Source: Bacillota bacterium (GTDB taxonomy: Bacteria; Bacillota; Clostridia; Christensenellales; CAG-138). Taken from it: DNA of 28,934 nucleotides. Below, piece by piece: positions 1 to 7,758 of the stretch (positions are counted from its first letter, which is position 1; every line of letters starts with the position of its first letter). Position numbers and translations under genes: made by a program. The notes under the pieces are model-generated. The model saw nothing but the letters and a program-made list of their open reading frames with translations. It had not been told where the DNA came from and ran no database searches. The stretch covers positions 1 through 28,934 of the forward strand of contig JAEXTB010000091.1 in assembly GCA_023453725.1 (NCBI GenBank), given 5' to 3'.

Positions 1-16
1 CTCGTGAACGCTCCAT
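1..16 (-). CDS. Possible first codons of a divergently transcribed gene (partial)
   Basis: An ATG at 16-14 on the minus strand is preceded by AGGA six bases upstream, and a consensus minus-strand promoter lies at 144-172. Only five codons are inside the window, so no product can be read. The LacI-type palindromes nearby make an autoregulated transcriptional regulator the natural guess, but that is inference. Another open frame runs off the edge from an ATG further upstream without a ribosome binding site. Confidence 0.22.
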
Positions 17-47
17 CCGTTGTCCTGCCAATCTGTCTGTTTTTGTG

Positions 48-61
48 TGCATCCGGGTGCA
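48..61. promoter_or_regulatory. Operator-like palindrome, copy 1
   Basis: TGCATCCGGGTGCA is a near-perfect palindrome, one base different from the perfect copy at 226-239. The central CG and 14-bp inverted symmetry fit LacI-family operators. It lies within the transcribed leader downstream of the minus-strand promoter at 144-172. Confidence 0.6.
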
Positions 62-143
62 TGTATCGATGAAAAAAAATATTCTTTTGCATTTCTGAAG
101 ATAAATTGTGTATTTGTGCATCGCGGCTTCTGCTGATAGGCTC

Positions 144-172
144 ATTATATTGCCACTCCTTTTTGCTGTCAA
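144..172 (-). promoter_or_regulatory. Consensus SigA promoter, leftward
   Basis: Read on the minus strand, TTGACA (172-167) and TATAAT (149-144) are separated by exactly 17 bp. Both hexamers match the vegetative consensus perfectly. It fires left, away from the sugar operon, toward a gene mostly outside the window. Confidence 0.8.
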
Positions 173-182
173 CTCCTTTTTC

Positions 183-211
183 TTGACTTTTTATCGACCT
201 GGTCATATAAT
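183..211 (+). promoter_or_regulatory. Consensus SigA promoter of the sugar operon
   Basis: TTGACT (183-188) and TATAAT (206-211) have a 17-bp spacer. The expected start site near 218 lies just before the palindrome at 226-239, so a bound repressor would block initiation or clearance. It drives the three plus-strand genes at 281-3854. Confidence 0.85.
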
Positions 212-225
212 ACACTCAACGCATA

Positions 226-239
226 TGCACCCGGGTGCA
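226..239. promoter_or_regulatory. Operator-like palindrome, copy 2
   Basis: TGCACCCGGGTGCA is a perfect 14-bp palindrome with a central CG. It sits about 8 to 21 bases after the predicted transcription start of the rightward promoter, a classic repressor position. Together with 48-61 it brackets the divergent promoter pair, so one LacI-family regulator could loop or co-control both directions. The identity of the regulator is inferred. Confidence 0.7.
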
Positions 240-280
240 CATACAGAACATATCCTATACAAAAAAGGGCGGTGTTACTG

Positions 281-1288
281 ATGTATTCTTATTTCCACGT
301 AACCGAACTGGATCGTATGTTTTATGAGCAGAATCTGCGCAATCGCCTTCCGGGTACCATTATTGATGCGCACGCGCACTTTAATCTTCCGGAGCACGTT
401 GCAAATATTTCGCCTGAAACCGTTGCGGGAGACTGGGCTTTGGAGTGCGGCCTGCTGATGTCCTATGAAGACGCCCGCTCCTATAGCGCCGCAATGTTCC
501 CTGATCAAACATGGAACTTTGTTGCGCTCCCCTGGCCGCTGCGGGATGCGGATACCATCGGAAACAATGCGTATGTCTCCTCGCTCATTCAAAACCACAC
601 GCAGCGCGGCCTTTACACCGTGCGCCCTCAATATGATGCCGCCAAAATTGAACGGGATTATCTTGCCGGGGGGTTCTGTGGTTTTAAACCTTATCCCTAC
701 ATGGCCAGCACAGTCAAAGGCGCGGATGTGAGCATATTTGATTTTATGCCTCATGCGCAGTTTGAACTGGCTGACCGTCTGCATGCCGCGCTGTTGATGC
801 ACTTGCCACGGGCAGGGCGTCTGCCCGATCCTGAAAACATTTCAGAAATCAGGACGATACTGAACCGCTACCCGAATGTAAAGTTGGTACTCGCGCATTT
901 TGGCCGCTGCTTCCAGCATGAGTATTTCCAAAGGGCGCTTGACGCGCTCGGCGAGGACGCAAACCGTCTCTGGTTCGACTGCGCTGCAGTATTAAATCCC
1001 AAAGTATATGAAATTGCATTTGACAGGCTCGATTACAGACGCATCCTTTTTGGCACGGATCTGCCCATCTTCCTATGGCACGGCAAGCGTGAATGGGATG
1101 AAAAAGGCTATCACAATTTGTGTCGTGAGAACTTCTCCTGGAACAAGCATCCGTATCCCGAAGAGGAGGCAGACTACACGTTCTTCATTTATGAGCAGCT
1201 GAACAATATTCTGAATATACTTGGAGGCGACGCACACGTATTGGAGCATGTATTCTCCAGAAATGCAGAATCAGTTTACCTGCGCTGA
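281..1288 (+). CDS. Amidohydrolase-2 family metal-dependent hydrolase
   Basis: This 335-residue TIM-barrel hydrolase belongs to the amidohydrolase 2 family. The metal-binding pattern is visible: DAHAH at residues 29-33 near the first strand, a His in LLMHLPR (H174), a His in VLAHFG (H206) and the late-barrel Asp in FGTDLP (D260). There is no signal peptide, so it is cytoplasmic. Members hydrolyse sugar lactones or decarboxylate and hydrate acids; the substrate cannot be read from sequence. The ATG at 281 is chosen because GGGCGG lies eight bases upstream; an in-frame GTG at 272 overlaps that site. It is the first gene of an operon with an epimerase-like protein and a sugar kinase, so a sugar lactone or sugar acid is a reasonable inferred substrate. 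Confidence 0.82.
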   Translation: MYSYFHVTELDRMFYEQNLRNRLPGTIIDAHAHFNLPEHVANISPETVAGDWALECGLLMSYEDARSYSAAMFPDQTWNFVALPWPLRDADTIGNNAYVSSLIQNHTQRGLYTVRPQYDAAKIERDYLAGGFCGFKPYPYMASTVKGADVSIFDFMPHAQFELADRLHAALLMHLPRAGRLPDPENISEIRTILNRYPNVKLVLAHFGRCFQHEYFQRALDALGEDANRLWFDCAAVLNPKVYEIAFDRLDYRRILFGTDLPIFLWHGKREWDEKGYHNLCRENFSWNKHPYPEEEADYTFFIYEQLNNILNILGGDAHVLEHVFSRNAESVYLR

Positions 1289-1377
1289 ACTCTTTTTATC
1301 TATTGGGCAAAACTGCCTGGAAATGAAAGCATCAGGCTGTTTCATCGGCAAAAACGATATCCATAAAGAGGGCAATC

Positions 1378-2388
1378 ATGCACATTCATCTTATGCAAAA
1401 GCTTGGAAACATGGATCAGATTGCTGGAATCCGTGAGTTCAAAGCGACCCGTGGCCCTGAAAAAGGCCTTGAATTGCTTGAACTATACAATGCCGCCGGT
1501 CTCCGCTTCACCGTACTCCCCGACCGCTGCATGGATATTTACGATTTTTCCTACAAAGGGTGCAATCTCTCCTTTCATTCAAAAAACGGCCTCACCGCTG
1601 GGCGTGATCCTGCGGAGGATCAGTTTTTTCATCAATGGCCCGGCGGCATGTTAACGACATGCGGACTGCTCAATGTTGGCAACGCATGCGTGGACGGCGG
1701 CGTGCACCCCATCCATGGGCGCATCGGCAGCACGCCCGCGCGCCATGTATCCGTCCACGAAGGTTGGGAAGGTGATGATTACCGCCTTTCTGTAACCGGA
1801 GAAATCTGGGAAACGCGCTTATACGGCCATATGCTCTCGCTTTCGCGTACCATTTCTACGGGCCTATACGATAAGACGGTCACTATTACGGATGCCATCA
1901 CCAACCACAGTGCCGCCGACAAGGAGTATATGCTGTTGTATCATATCAACTTCGGCTATCCGCTGTTGGACGCGCCAAGCGTGTTCCTCTGCTCCCCTGC
2001 CGCCACAGAACCGCGCAACAATGTGTCCCGTGATTGGGTACACATGTGCGCGCCGGATGAAGAACCGCCGCATCAGCTGTTTTTGCACACGATGCACGGG
2101 AAAACCGCCCGTGCGGCCATCATCAATCCCATGCTGCATTTGGCAGGTTATACTGCGTTTGATACTGCGCATCTACCCTATCTTTGCGAATGGAAGCATA
2201 TGGCCGCGCATGATTATGTGGCTGCGCTGGAGCCCTGCAATTGTATCGGTCTAGGCCGTGTGGAAGAGCGCAGCAACGGCACCCTCCGGATGCTGCCCGC
2301 ATACGGTTCCATCCGGCACACGCTCACACTCGGCGTACTGGACGGTCAAGCGGAAATTGACGCTTTCTCCCAATCCTGCAAACAATAA
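1378..2388 (+). CDS. DUF4432 family protein (aldose 1-epimerase-like)
   Basis: This 336-residue protein resembles the DUF4432 group of galactose-mutarotase-like beta-sandwich proteins. Typical features are LPDRCMDIYDFSYKG near residue 50, HPIHGRIG in the middle and LLYHINFGYPLLD in the second half; the conserved His residues are candidates for proton transfer at the sugar anomeric carbon. It would interconvert anomers, or perform a related isomerisation, of the operon's sugar. The ATG at 1378 follows GAGGG by five bases. An 89-base spacer separates it from the hydrolase, and its stop overlaps the ribosome binding region of the kinase. No signal peptide is present. Confidence 0.8.
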   Translation: MHIHLMQKLGNMDQIAGIREFKATRGPEKGLELLELYNAAGLRFTVLPDRCMDIYDFSYKGCNLSFHSKNGLTAGRDPAEDQFFHQWPGGMLTTCGLLNVGNACVDGGVHPIHGRIGSTPARHVSVHEGWEGDDYRLSVTGEIWETRLYGHMLSLSRTISTGLYDKTVTITDAITNHSAADKEYMLLYHINFGYPLLDAPSVFLCSPAATEPRNNVSRDWVHMCAPDEEPPHQLFLHTMHGKTARAAIINPMLHLAGYTAFDTAHLPYLCEWKHMAAHDYVAALEPCNCIGLGRVEERSNGTLRMLPAYGSIRHTLTLGVLDGQAEIDAFSQSCKQ

Positions 2389-2399
2389 GGAGCGTTCTT

Positions 2400-3854
2400 A
2401 TGAACTATATCGGGCTCGATATCGGAACAACCGGAGCAAAGGCGCTTCTCGTGAATGAAAAAGGAACCGTACTTGGCAAAGGGTATGCCGGATATGGTCT
2501 GATTTCCGATGGCTGCTATGTGGAGCAGCGTTCTGAAGACTGGGCGGAATGCGGCGCAAGCGCAATCCAAATGGCAATCAATGGACAGGATGTTTCAGGT
2601 ATTGCCGCCATATCGCTTTCCACCCAGGGTGCCAGCACCGTCGCCATAGATGCGCTGAACCGCCCCATTGGCAATGCCCTTACCTGGATGGATACGCGCG
2701 CCACCGCGGAAGCTTCCGAACTTGCCCAATGCCTTGGCGACGATTACATCTACAAAAATACCGGATGGCGTGTCAGTCCCGCCCTTGACGCCGCAAAGAT
2801 CATGTATATGAAGCGCTCAGGCGCTTACCGCAACGCGGTACGTTTTTTATCCACGCTCGAATATATGAATCTGTTTTTAACCGGAAACCCCGTGTGCGAT
2901 CCGTCCAATAGCTCCATCCGCCAGCTCTACCATGTCGGCAATCACGACTATGACGACAATATTCTTCAGACAGTTGGAGTAACAAGGAAGGAACTTCCCG
3001 AAGTCGCTCCGACAGGCGCGCTTGTAGGCTTTGTTACCGAAGCTGCCGCTGCTGCAACAGGTTTAAAACCGGGAACGCCCGTATACAATGGCGGGCATGA
3101 CCAATACTGCGCTTCCATCGGCATGGGCGCAATCACAAAGGGAGATATGCTGCTTTCGGCGGGCACCACCTGGGTGGTCATGGGCATTGACGACCGCCCG
3201 CTGTTTACCGATACGTATCTTGCCCCCGGCGTTCATCCGGTGCCCGGATTATATGGCGCAATCGGATCGCTTGTCGGCAGCGGCGCCTCCCTGCAGTGGT
3301 TTAAAAATAAGTTTCTCACGGAGGACTTTGAAGAAATTAACCGAGAAGCCGCCCTACGTGCAGATAAGGTATGCGATCTCTTTTTCTATCCCTATTTGTC
3401 GGGCGCAAACTATCCCGTTTGGAATCTTAACGCCCGAGGTTCTTTTACGGGCATCAGCCTTGAGCACGACCGGTTTGATTTTGCCCGCGCGATCATGGAG
3501 GGGGTCGCCTTTGGCGTCCGCCGTACGCTTGATGATTTTGCCGAAAACGGGTGCGGTATTCAAACGTTAAAAATCATGGGGGGCGCGGCAAACAGTTCGC
3601 TTTGGTGCTCGCTCATTGCAGCGGCAGCAAATGTGCCTGTTGAAATCTCCTGTGAAAGCGAAGCATGCGCGCTTGGTGCGGCCATCATTGCCGCAACAGG
3701 TGCCGGAGAGTATAAGGACATTACTGAAGCGGTACATGCCATGGCCACGCGGAGCCACAAGGAATATCCGGATGCCGCGCTAGTTTCCGTTATGGACGAG
3801 AAATACTTGCGCTACTCCCGTATGTGGGATGGAATTGCCCGGTTTTATCAGTGA
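2400..3854 (+). CDS. FGGY-family carbohydrate kinase (xylulokinase-like)
   Basis: The 484-residue protein is a full-length FGGY kinase that phosphorylates a sugar or polyol with ATP. It opens with the phosphate-binding motif DIGTTGAKALL (residues 7-17). The catalytic Asp lies in GGHDQ (D234), followed by the adenosine-side motif SAGTTW near 253-258 and the C-terminal GGAANSSLW and CALGAA motifs. It is closest in style to xylulokinases, but sugar specificity in this family cannot be set by eye. The ATG at 2400 follows AAGGAG, which overlaps the previous stop codon, so the two genes are translationally close. It ends the operon. Confidence 0.85.
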   Translation: MNYIGLDIGTTGAKALLVNEKGTVLGKGYAGYGLISDGCYVEQRSEDWAECGASAIQMAINGQDVSGIAAISLSTQGASTVAIDALNRPIGNALTWMDTRATAEASELAQCLGDDYIYKNTGWRVSPALDAAKIMYMKRSGAYRNAVRFLSTLEYMNLFLTGNPVCDPSNSSIRQLYHVGNHDYDDNILQTVGVTRKELPEVAPTGALVGFVTEAAAAATGLKPGTPVYNGGHDQYCASIGMGAITKGDMLLSAGTTWVVMGIDDRPLFTDTYLAPGVHPVPGLYGAIGSLVGSGASLQWFKNKFLTEDFEEINREAALRADKVCDLFFYPYLSGANYPVWNLNARGSFTGISLEHDRFDFARAIMEGVAFGVRRTLDDFAENGCGIQTLKIMGGAANSSLWCSLIAAAANVPVEISCESEACALGAAIIAATGAGEYKDITEAVHAMATRSHKEYPDAALVSVMDEKYLRYSRMWDGIARFYQ

Positions 3855-3875
3855 ATGGCAAGGACATCATAGAAA

Positions 3876-3909
3876 AACCCCGCAAGATAGAAAACAAACT
3901 TGCGGGGTT
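3876..3909 (-). terminator. Rho-independent terminator of the ric gene
   Basis: An 11-bp perfect stem (3876-3886 with 3899-3909, AACCCCGCAAG arm) has a 12-base loop. Leftward, the stem is followed by TTTTTCT, which makes it an intrinsic terminator for the minus-strand gene. Rightward there is no T run, so it may only weakly stop the kinase transcript. Confidence 0.8.
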
Positions 3910-3957
3910 CGATATTGAACTATATTTACTGTTCGATTTCTCCCGGAATATCAACCA

Positions 3958-4659
3958 TTATGACTCATAACGTTTGAAAAGAACGCTGTTTTCCTTTGCA
4001 ATATGAAGGAATATGTCGTCGGCCAATTCATGCAGTTTGAGATAAACAGCCTTCATGGTAGGGCATGCATACTCCGGCGGGTCAAAATCATTTGTCTCTC
4101 GTATGATACGCTTAATAATCTGCCCAGCCCCATCATGCTCATCCTCCAATTCGAGAATGAGCGCGCGTATGGCAGCCCTATCTTCCGGCGTTTGGTCGGT
4201 TTTGAGCATTGCCGGGAAGAGTTCCTCTTCCTCCTTTGCAAAGTGTTCCTCAAGCTCCATTTTCAGCTCGCTGAAGCTGCGATGCAGTTTCATCAGCTGT
4301 TCTTTACCGTGTTTATAGTGAACAAGTAATATCTTATTGACAAGCTGATCCAGTTCCTTCCACAGCATACGCTCCGGCTGATGATGAATTTCAAGTATGA
4401 GGTCGATCAGTTGTCCATCGGATAGCTCCGTTACAGGGAGTTCCTTGTCTGGCCTAACTAAATAGTCACCGTAAGCGTTCTGTACTTCAGCAATGAAATC
4501 CGCTGTAAGGCCGGCTTCTTTTATTGCAGCTTCAAGCGTCCGATCCCCCTGACAGCAATAGTCTATATGCAGTTCATTCAGGCGTGAAGTAATGGGTGGA
4601 AAGTAAGTTACAAGTTCTCCAAGATGCGTCTTGCCATCGATTACAATTGTCTGATTCAT
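3958..4659 (-). CDS. ric: Iron-sulfur cluster repair di-iron protein (RIC/ScdA/YtfE family)
   Basis: The 233-residue protein has the two-part layout of RIC proteins. An N-terminal ScdA_N (DUF542) domain carries the DYCCQG motif with Cys35-Cys36, and a hemerythrin-like four-helix domain follows. The latter has His and Glu ligands spread over EIHHQPE, VHYKHGKEQL, LEEHFAKEEEELF, LEDEHDG and the C-terminal FLHIAKEN. Such proteins release iron to rebuild Fe-S clusters damaged by nitric oxide or oxidants, in the cytoplasm. The ATG at 4659 follows AAGGAAGG. It is a single-gene unit with its own terminator. A Crp/Fnr-like palindrome at 4741-4758 would fit redox or NO control. Confidence 0.9.
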   Translation of the reverse strand: MNQTIVIDGKTHLGELVTYFPPITSRLNELHIDYCCQGDRTLEAAIKEAGLTADFIAEVQNAYGDYLVRPDKELPVTELSDGQLIDLILEIHHQPERMLWKELDQLVNKILLVHYKHGKEQLMKLHRSFSELKMELEEHFAKEEEELFPAMLKTDQTPEDRAAIRALILELEDEHDGAGQIIKRIIRETNDFDPPEYACPTMKAVYLKLHELADDIFLHIAKENSVLFKRYES

Positions 4660-4740
4660 GAAAATACCTTCCTTTCTGTATAAGTACGGTCGTTTCCAGC
4701 CTTGCTATTTCTCATTCTGGACAACAATACTTTAAAAACG

Positions 4741-4758
4741 CCTTAACGGTGCTCAAGG
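4741..4758. promoter_or_regulatory. Possible Crp/Fnr-type operator upstream of ric
   Basis: CCTTAACGGTGCTCAAGG is an imperfect palindrome whose TTAAC-N4-CTCAA core resembles the Fnr/HcpR pattern TTGAT-N4-ATCAA (seven of ten positions). It lies about 80-100 bases upstream of the ric start. Assignment is tentative. Confidence 0.25.
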
Positions 4759-4869
4759 CATAAAAAGTCCTATTATAATAGTAACCCCGAAAGGGTTTGT
4801 TCAATTACTTGGCATAAAATTATTTAGACTTCCTTGGGCATTATTATGCCATTGTTTTTTGTCTTTTAA

Positions 4870-4899
4870 GAAATAGCGGCCCTGTTGGACCGCTATTTC
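4870..4899 (-). terminator. Stem-loop after the phosphotransferase gene
   Basis: A 10-bp perfect stem (4870-4879 with 4890-4899, GAAATAGCGG arm, 10-base loop) begins 20 bases beyond the stop of the minus-strand gene. The trailing T content on the minus strand is poor (TTAAAAGAC), so it may act as a weak terminator or 3' end stabiliser. Confidence 0.5.
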
Positions 4900-4918
4900 C
4901 TAAATGCACTTTCCCCCA

Positions 4919-7531
4919 TTACAGGAGTTCTACATATCCTTCTGTTCCGTTTACGCGAATTCTTTGCCCATCTTTTATCAGTTTGGTAGCATTCTCCACG
5001 CCGATCACTGCCGGTAACCCATACTCACGCGCAATTACCGCCCCATGGGTCATCAATCCCCCAACCTCGGTCACCAGGCCTTTTATGGATACAAACAATG
5101 GCGTCCAGCTGGGGTCGGTAAAGGAGGTGACCAATATATCTCCCGCTTCCAGATCAGCCTCCTCTAAGTGTAAGATCACACGCGCCCGCCCTTCTATCAC
5201 GCCGGACGAAACAGGCAGACCTATCATGGCTGCGGCCGGGAGGTTTTCCCTCTTATAGGTACCTGAAACAATTTCACCGTCAGATGTAGTCACACGCGGG
5301 GGCGTTAGCTTTTGATAGTATTCGTACTCGGCCTTTCGGCTCCCTATGATCCGGTAATCCAAATTATTTGCGCGTATAGCTTCGCGAAATTCTTCAAAGG
5401 TGAGATAATAGATATCTTCCTTTTCACGAATTGCACCCGTCTGTAGGAGTAGTTCAGCTTCTTTTTTTAGCGCCTGTTTATAAACGAGGTAACGGCTTAC
5501 TATGACGTACTTGGGATATTCCCGGTACCCCATGAGATTTCTGAACAGGTCGATCATCCGTTTTGTTTCTTTGGATTTTTGCTCACCGTCCGGCAATCGC
5601 TTCAATCGGCCCAATAACTCCTGTTCCTTTTTCAAGGCTTCCTGCATCCCTTGTTCAAATTTCCGATTGGCCTCGCCAAGCGCAAAGTTTTTGATGTTAT
5701 TGAGTATCATGGGAACAAGTATAGCCGGGTTTTCACTCCAGCGAGGTTGCGTAATATCGATTTCTCCGGCACATCGCATACCGTATTTGTGAAGATAAGC
5801 ATGGATCGCGTTTCTGGCCTCCTGCCCGCCATCAAACCTCACTAGTTCATCCAGAAAGTCATCGTCTTCTAAATGCTGCAAATACGCAACGACTTCCGGA
5901 TAAGGGCGGATCACATCCGCAACATCCAACAGCTCCAGCCCCATCTCCGATGTAATATTGTTTGGAACGGATTGGGAGAGCGTGTCTGCCGCGTTTTGTT
6001 CACCCAACCATTCCTTCATTTTTTCATTGATCCATGAGGAAGCGTATATGGCGGCATTGATCACATCCGAACTTTTGGGGTCAAATACTATCTTCTTTAA
6101 TTGCCGGATATCCTCCTCAATAAAATCGAATAACTCCGTCCCCGATTTTGTTTGGATGTTTTGTTTTAATTCCTCTATCGATGTTTGGTAGTTCTCTATC
6201 AATTCCAAAACAATTTCCGGGCTGTTTTCGAATCGGGATAGAAATTCCCAAGAAACTTCTTTATTGGTCACGTTAGGATTCTGTTCTTTTTTATCATCTG
6301 GCAATGACTTTATAAAATCTTCCCGCTCTACAATAGTCATCAGCGCATCTTTCATGAGCGGATCGTGCTGTTCCATGGTATCCAATAACAGTTTTCTGCT
6401 CTCAGCCGCGGCCAGCATAGGGGTAACCTCAACAAACAGCCTACCGCCAGCTTGATACCTGGGGCCGAAGGATGTGAGTTGAAATATCGACAGCCCCAAG
6501 GGTTTTAAGGGATCGGTCATCATTTGTTGATGGCCGACGGATACATAAACGTGATATCCTCCATCATTCGGTTCAGGGACTGGGTATAGCGTCGTGATCG
6601 GCCGGCTCTGGACAATGTAAAATGTATCATCGGCTAGGCACCATTCTATATCCTGTGGGCAGCCGAAATGTACTTCGATTTTTCTACCCAGCTCCGCAAG
6701 CTTACGGATCTGCTCATCCGTTAGTGTTTGCCTGTTCTGCTTCTCTGGCGCAATGTCCCGTTCTTTTGTGCCGCCGTCCTTTAAAGCGTAAATACCTATC
6801 TTTTTGGCGGATATCTTCTTATCTATTACCTTTCCGTCCCGCACTTTGTAGTGATCGGCACTCACCAAGCCGGAGACCAGGGCCTCGCCAAGCCCGAAAC
6901 CGGCGTCAATTGATACCACCCTTCTATTCGAGGTGACAGGATCGGCAGTAAAGAGAATTCCTGATGCCTCCGGGAATACCATCTTTTGAACAACGACAGA
7001 CAGGTGGACGTCTCTGTGCTCAAAGCCGTTTTGAACACGGTACGTTACCGCCCGCTCGGTGAACAGCGACGCCCAGCACTTGCTGATGTGTTTGAAGATT
7101 GCCTCTTTCCCGATAATGTTCAAATAGGTATCCTGCTGGCCTGCAAATGAGGCCGTTGGCAAATCCTCGGCAGTCCCGCTGGATCGCACAGCATAGGCGT
7201 CTGTTTCGCCAAGCCTCGAGAGAAAGCGGGCAATCTCTTCCTGAATGTCTTCGGGGATGGGTGCCGCTTCGATGACACTTCGAATTTCAGCACTCAGCGT
7301 ACCGATTGCATTCCGGTCTTCCGCCACCAGATGCGATAGCTGACCCAGCAATCCATCTATCATCGGCGCTGCCCCGGTCATTCTTTTGAAGGCATCGGTG
7401 GAAACGCAGAAGCCGTCCGGCACGCATATCCCTTCAAGCTTAGATAGTTCCCCGAGGTTCGCGCCTTTCCCGCCTGCAACCATGCGTTCTGTTTTGGCAA
7501 TATCCTGAAATCCGAGCACATATGAACTCAT
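4919..7531 (-). CDS. rph: Rifampicin phosphotransferase-type dikinase (often annotated PEP synthase)
   Basis: This 870-residue protein begins with an ATP-grasp pyruvate-phosphate dikinase domain: GGKGANLGEL near residue 20, AVRSSGTAEDLP near 120, GFGLGEALVSG, and YIVQSRP closing it near 310. A long central helical region of about 440 residues follows. It ends with a swivelling phospho-His domain, GLMTHGAVIAREYG with His829. Canonical PEP synthases place that His domain in the middle and end with a TIM barrel, which is absent here. The order and length instead match rifampicin phosphotransferases, about 867 residues with catalytic His825 in Listeria. Such enzymes phosphorylate rifamycins using ATP; activity here is inferred. 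The ATG at 7531 follows AGGAGGA and fits the family N-terminus. An in-frame TTG at 7585 also has a good ribosome site, so an 18-residue longer form is possible. Confidence 0.8.
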   Translation of the reverse strand: MSSYVLGFQDIAKTERMVAGGKGANLGELSKLEGICVPDGFCVSTDAFKRMTGAAPMIDGLLGQLSHLVAEDRNAIGTLSAEIRSVIEAAPIPEDIQEEIARFLSRLGETDAYAVRSSGTAEDLPTASFAGQQDTYLNIIGKEAIFKHISKCWASLFTERAVTYRVQNGFEHRDVHLSVVVQKMVFPEASGILFTADPVTSNRRVVSIDAGFGLGEALVSGLVSADHYKVRDGKVIDKKISAKKIGIYALKDGGTKERDIAPEKQNRQTLTDEQIRKLAELGRKIEVHFGCPQDIEWCLADDTFYIVQSRPITTLYPVPEPNDGGYHVYVSVGHQQMMTDPLKPLGLSIFQLTSFGPRYQAGGRLFVEVTPMLAAAESRKLLLDTMEQHDPLMKDALMTIVEREDFIKSLPDDKKEQNPNVTNKEVSWEFLSRFENSPEIVLELIENYQTSIEELKQNIQTKSGTELFDFIEEDIRQLKKIVFDPKSSDVINAAIYASSWINEKMKEWLGEQNAADTLSQSVPNNITSEMGLELLDVADVIRPYPEVVAYLQHLEDDDFLDELVRFDGGQEARNAIHAYLHKYGMRCAGEIDITQPRWSENPAILVPMILNNIKNFALGEANRKFEQGMQEALKKEQELLGRLKRLPDGEQKSKETKRMIDLFRNLMGYREYPKYVIVSRYLVYKQALKKEAELLLQTGAIREKEDIYYLTFEEFREAIRANNLDYRIIGSRKAEYEYYQKLTPPRVTTSDGEIVSGTYKRENLPAAAMIGLPVSSGVIEGRARVILHLEEADLEAGDILVTSFTDPSWTPLFVSIKGLVTEVGGLMTHGAVIAREYGLPAVIGVENATKLIKDGQRIRVNGTEGYVELL

Positions 7532-7621
7532 ATGTTCCTCCTTTTGCGATTTCGTCCTTTGATCATTTTGGAGAATATTCCTCAAAATAATCCCCTCCGG
7601 CGAATCGCATTATGATATTGC

Positions 7622-7627
7622 ATTATA
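7622..7627 (-). promoter_or_regulatory. Probable -10 element of the phosphotransferase gene
   Basis: On the minus strand TATAAT lies about 35-40 bases before the upstream TTG and about 90 before the ATG. No convincing -35 hexamer lies 17 bases upstream (only TTTG-like sequence), so the promoter may need an activator. Confidence 0.35.
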
Positions 7628-7758
7628 ACAGCATCGAATGCGAAACAAACAGCCTGCATTTGTAATTTTTTATATGATATAATGAAGAGGGAAAGGTTGT
7701 ATTTTTCAGTAAATCAAGCCCAACGCCTGAATGCACAGTATTGAAATCATACTATTAT

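Noticed and set aside
4811..4866. Plus-strand terminator (GGCAT/ATGCC followed by a T-rich stretch)
   Set aside because: The stem is only five base pairs and no plus-strand gene lies upstream that would use it.
4919..7531. Assignment as phosphoenolpyruvate synthase (ppsA)
   Set aside because: The phospho-His domain is at the C-terminus and the PEP/pyruvate-binding TIM barrel is missing, so the order fits rifampicin phosphotransferase.
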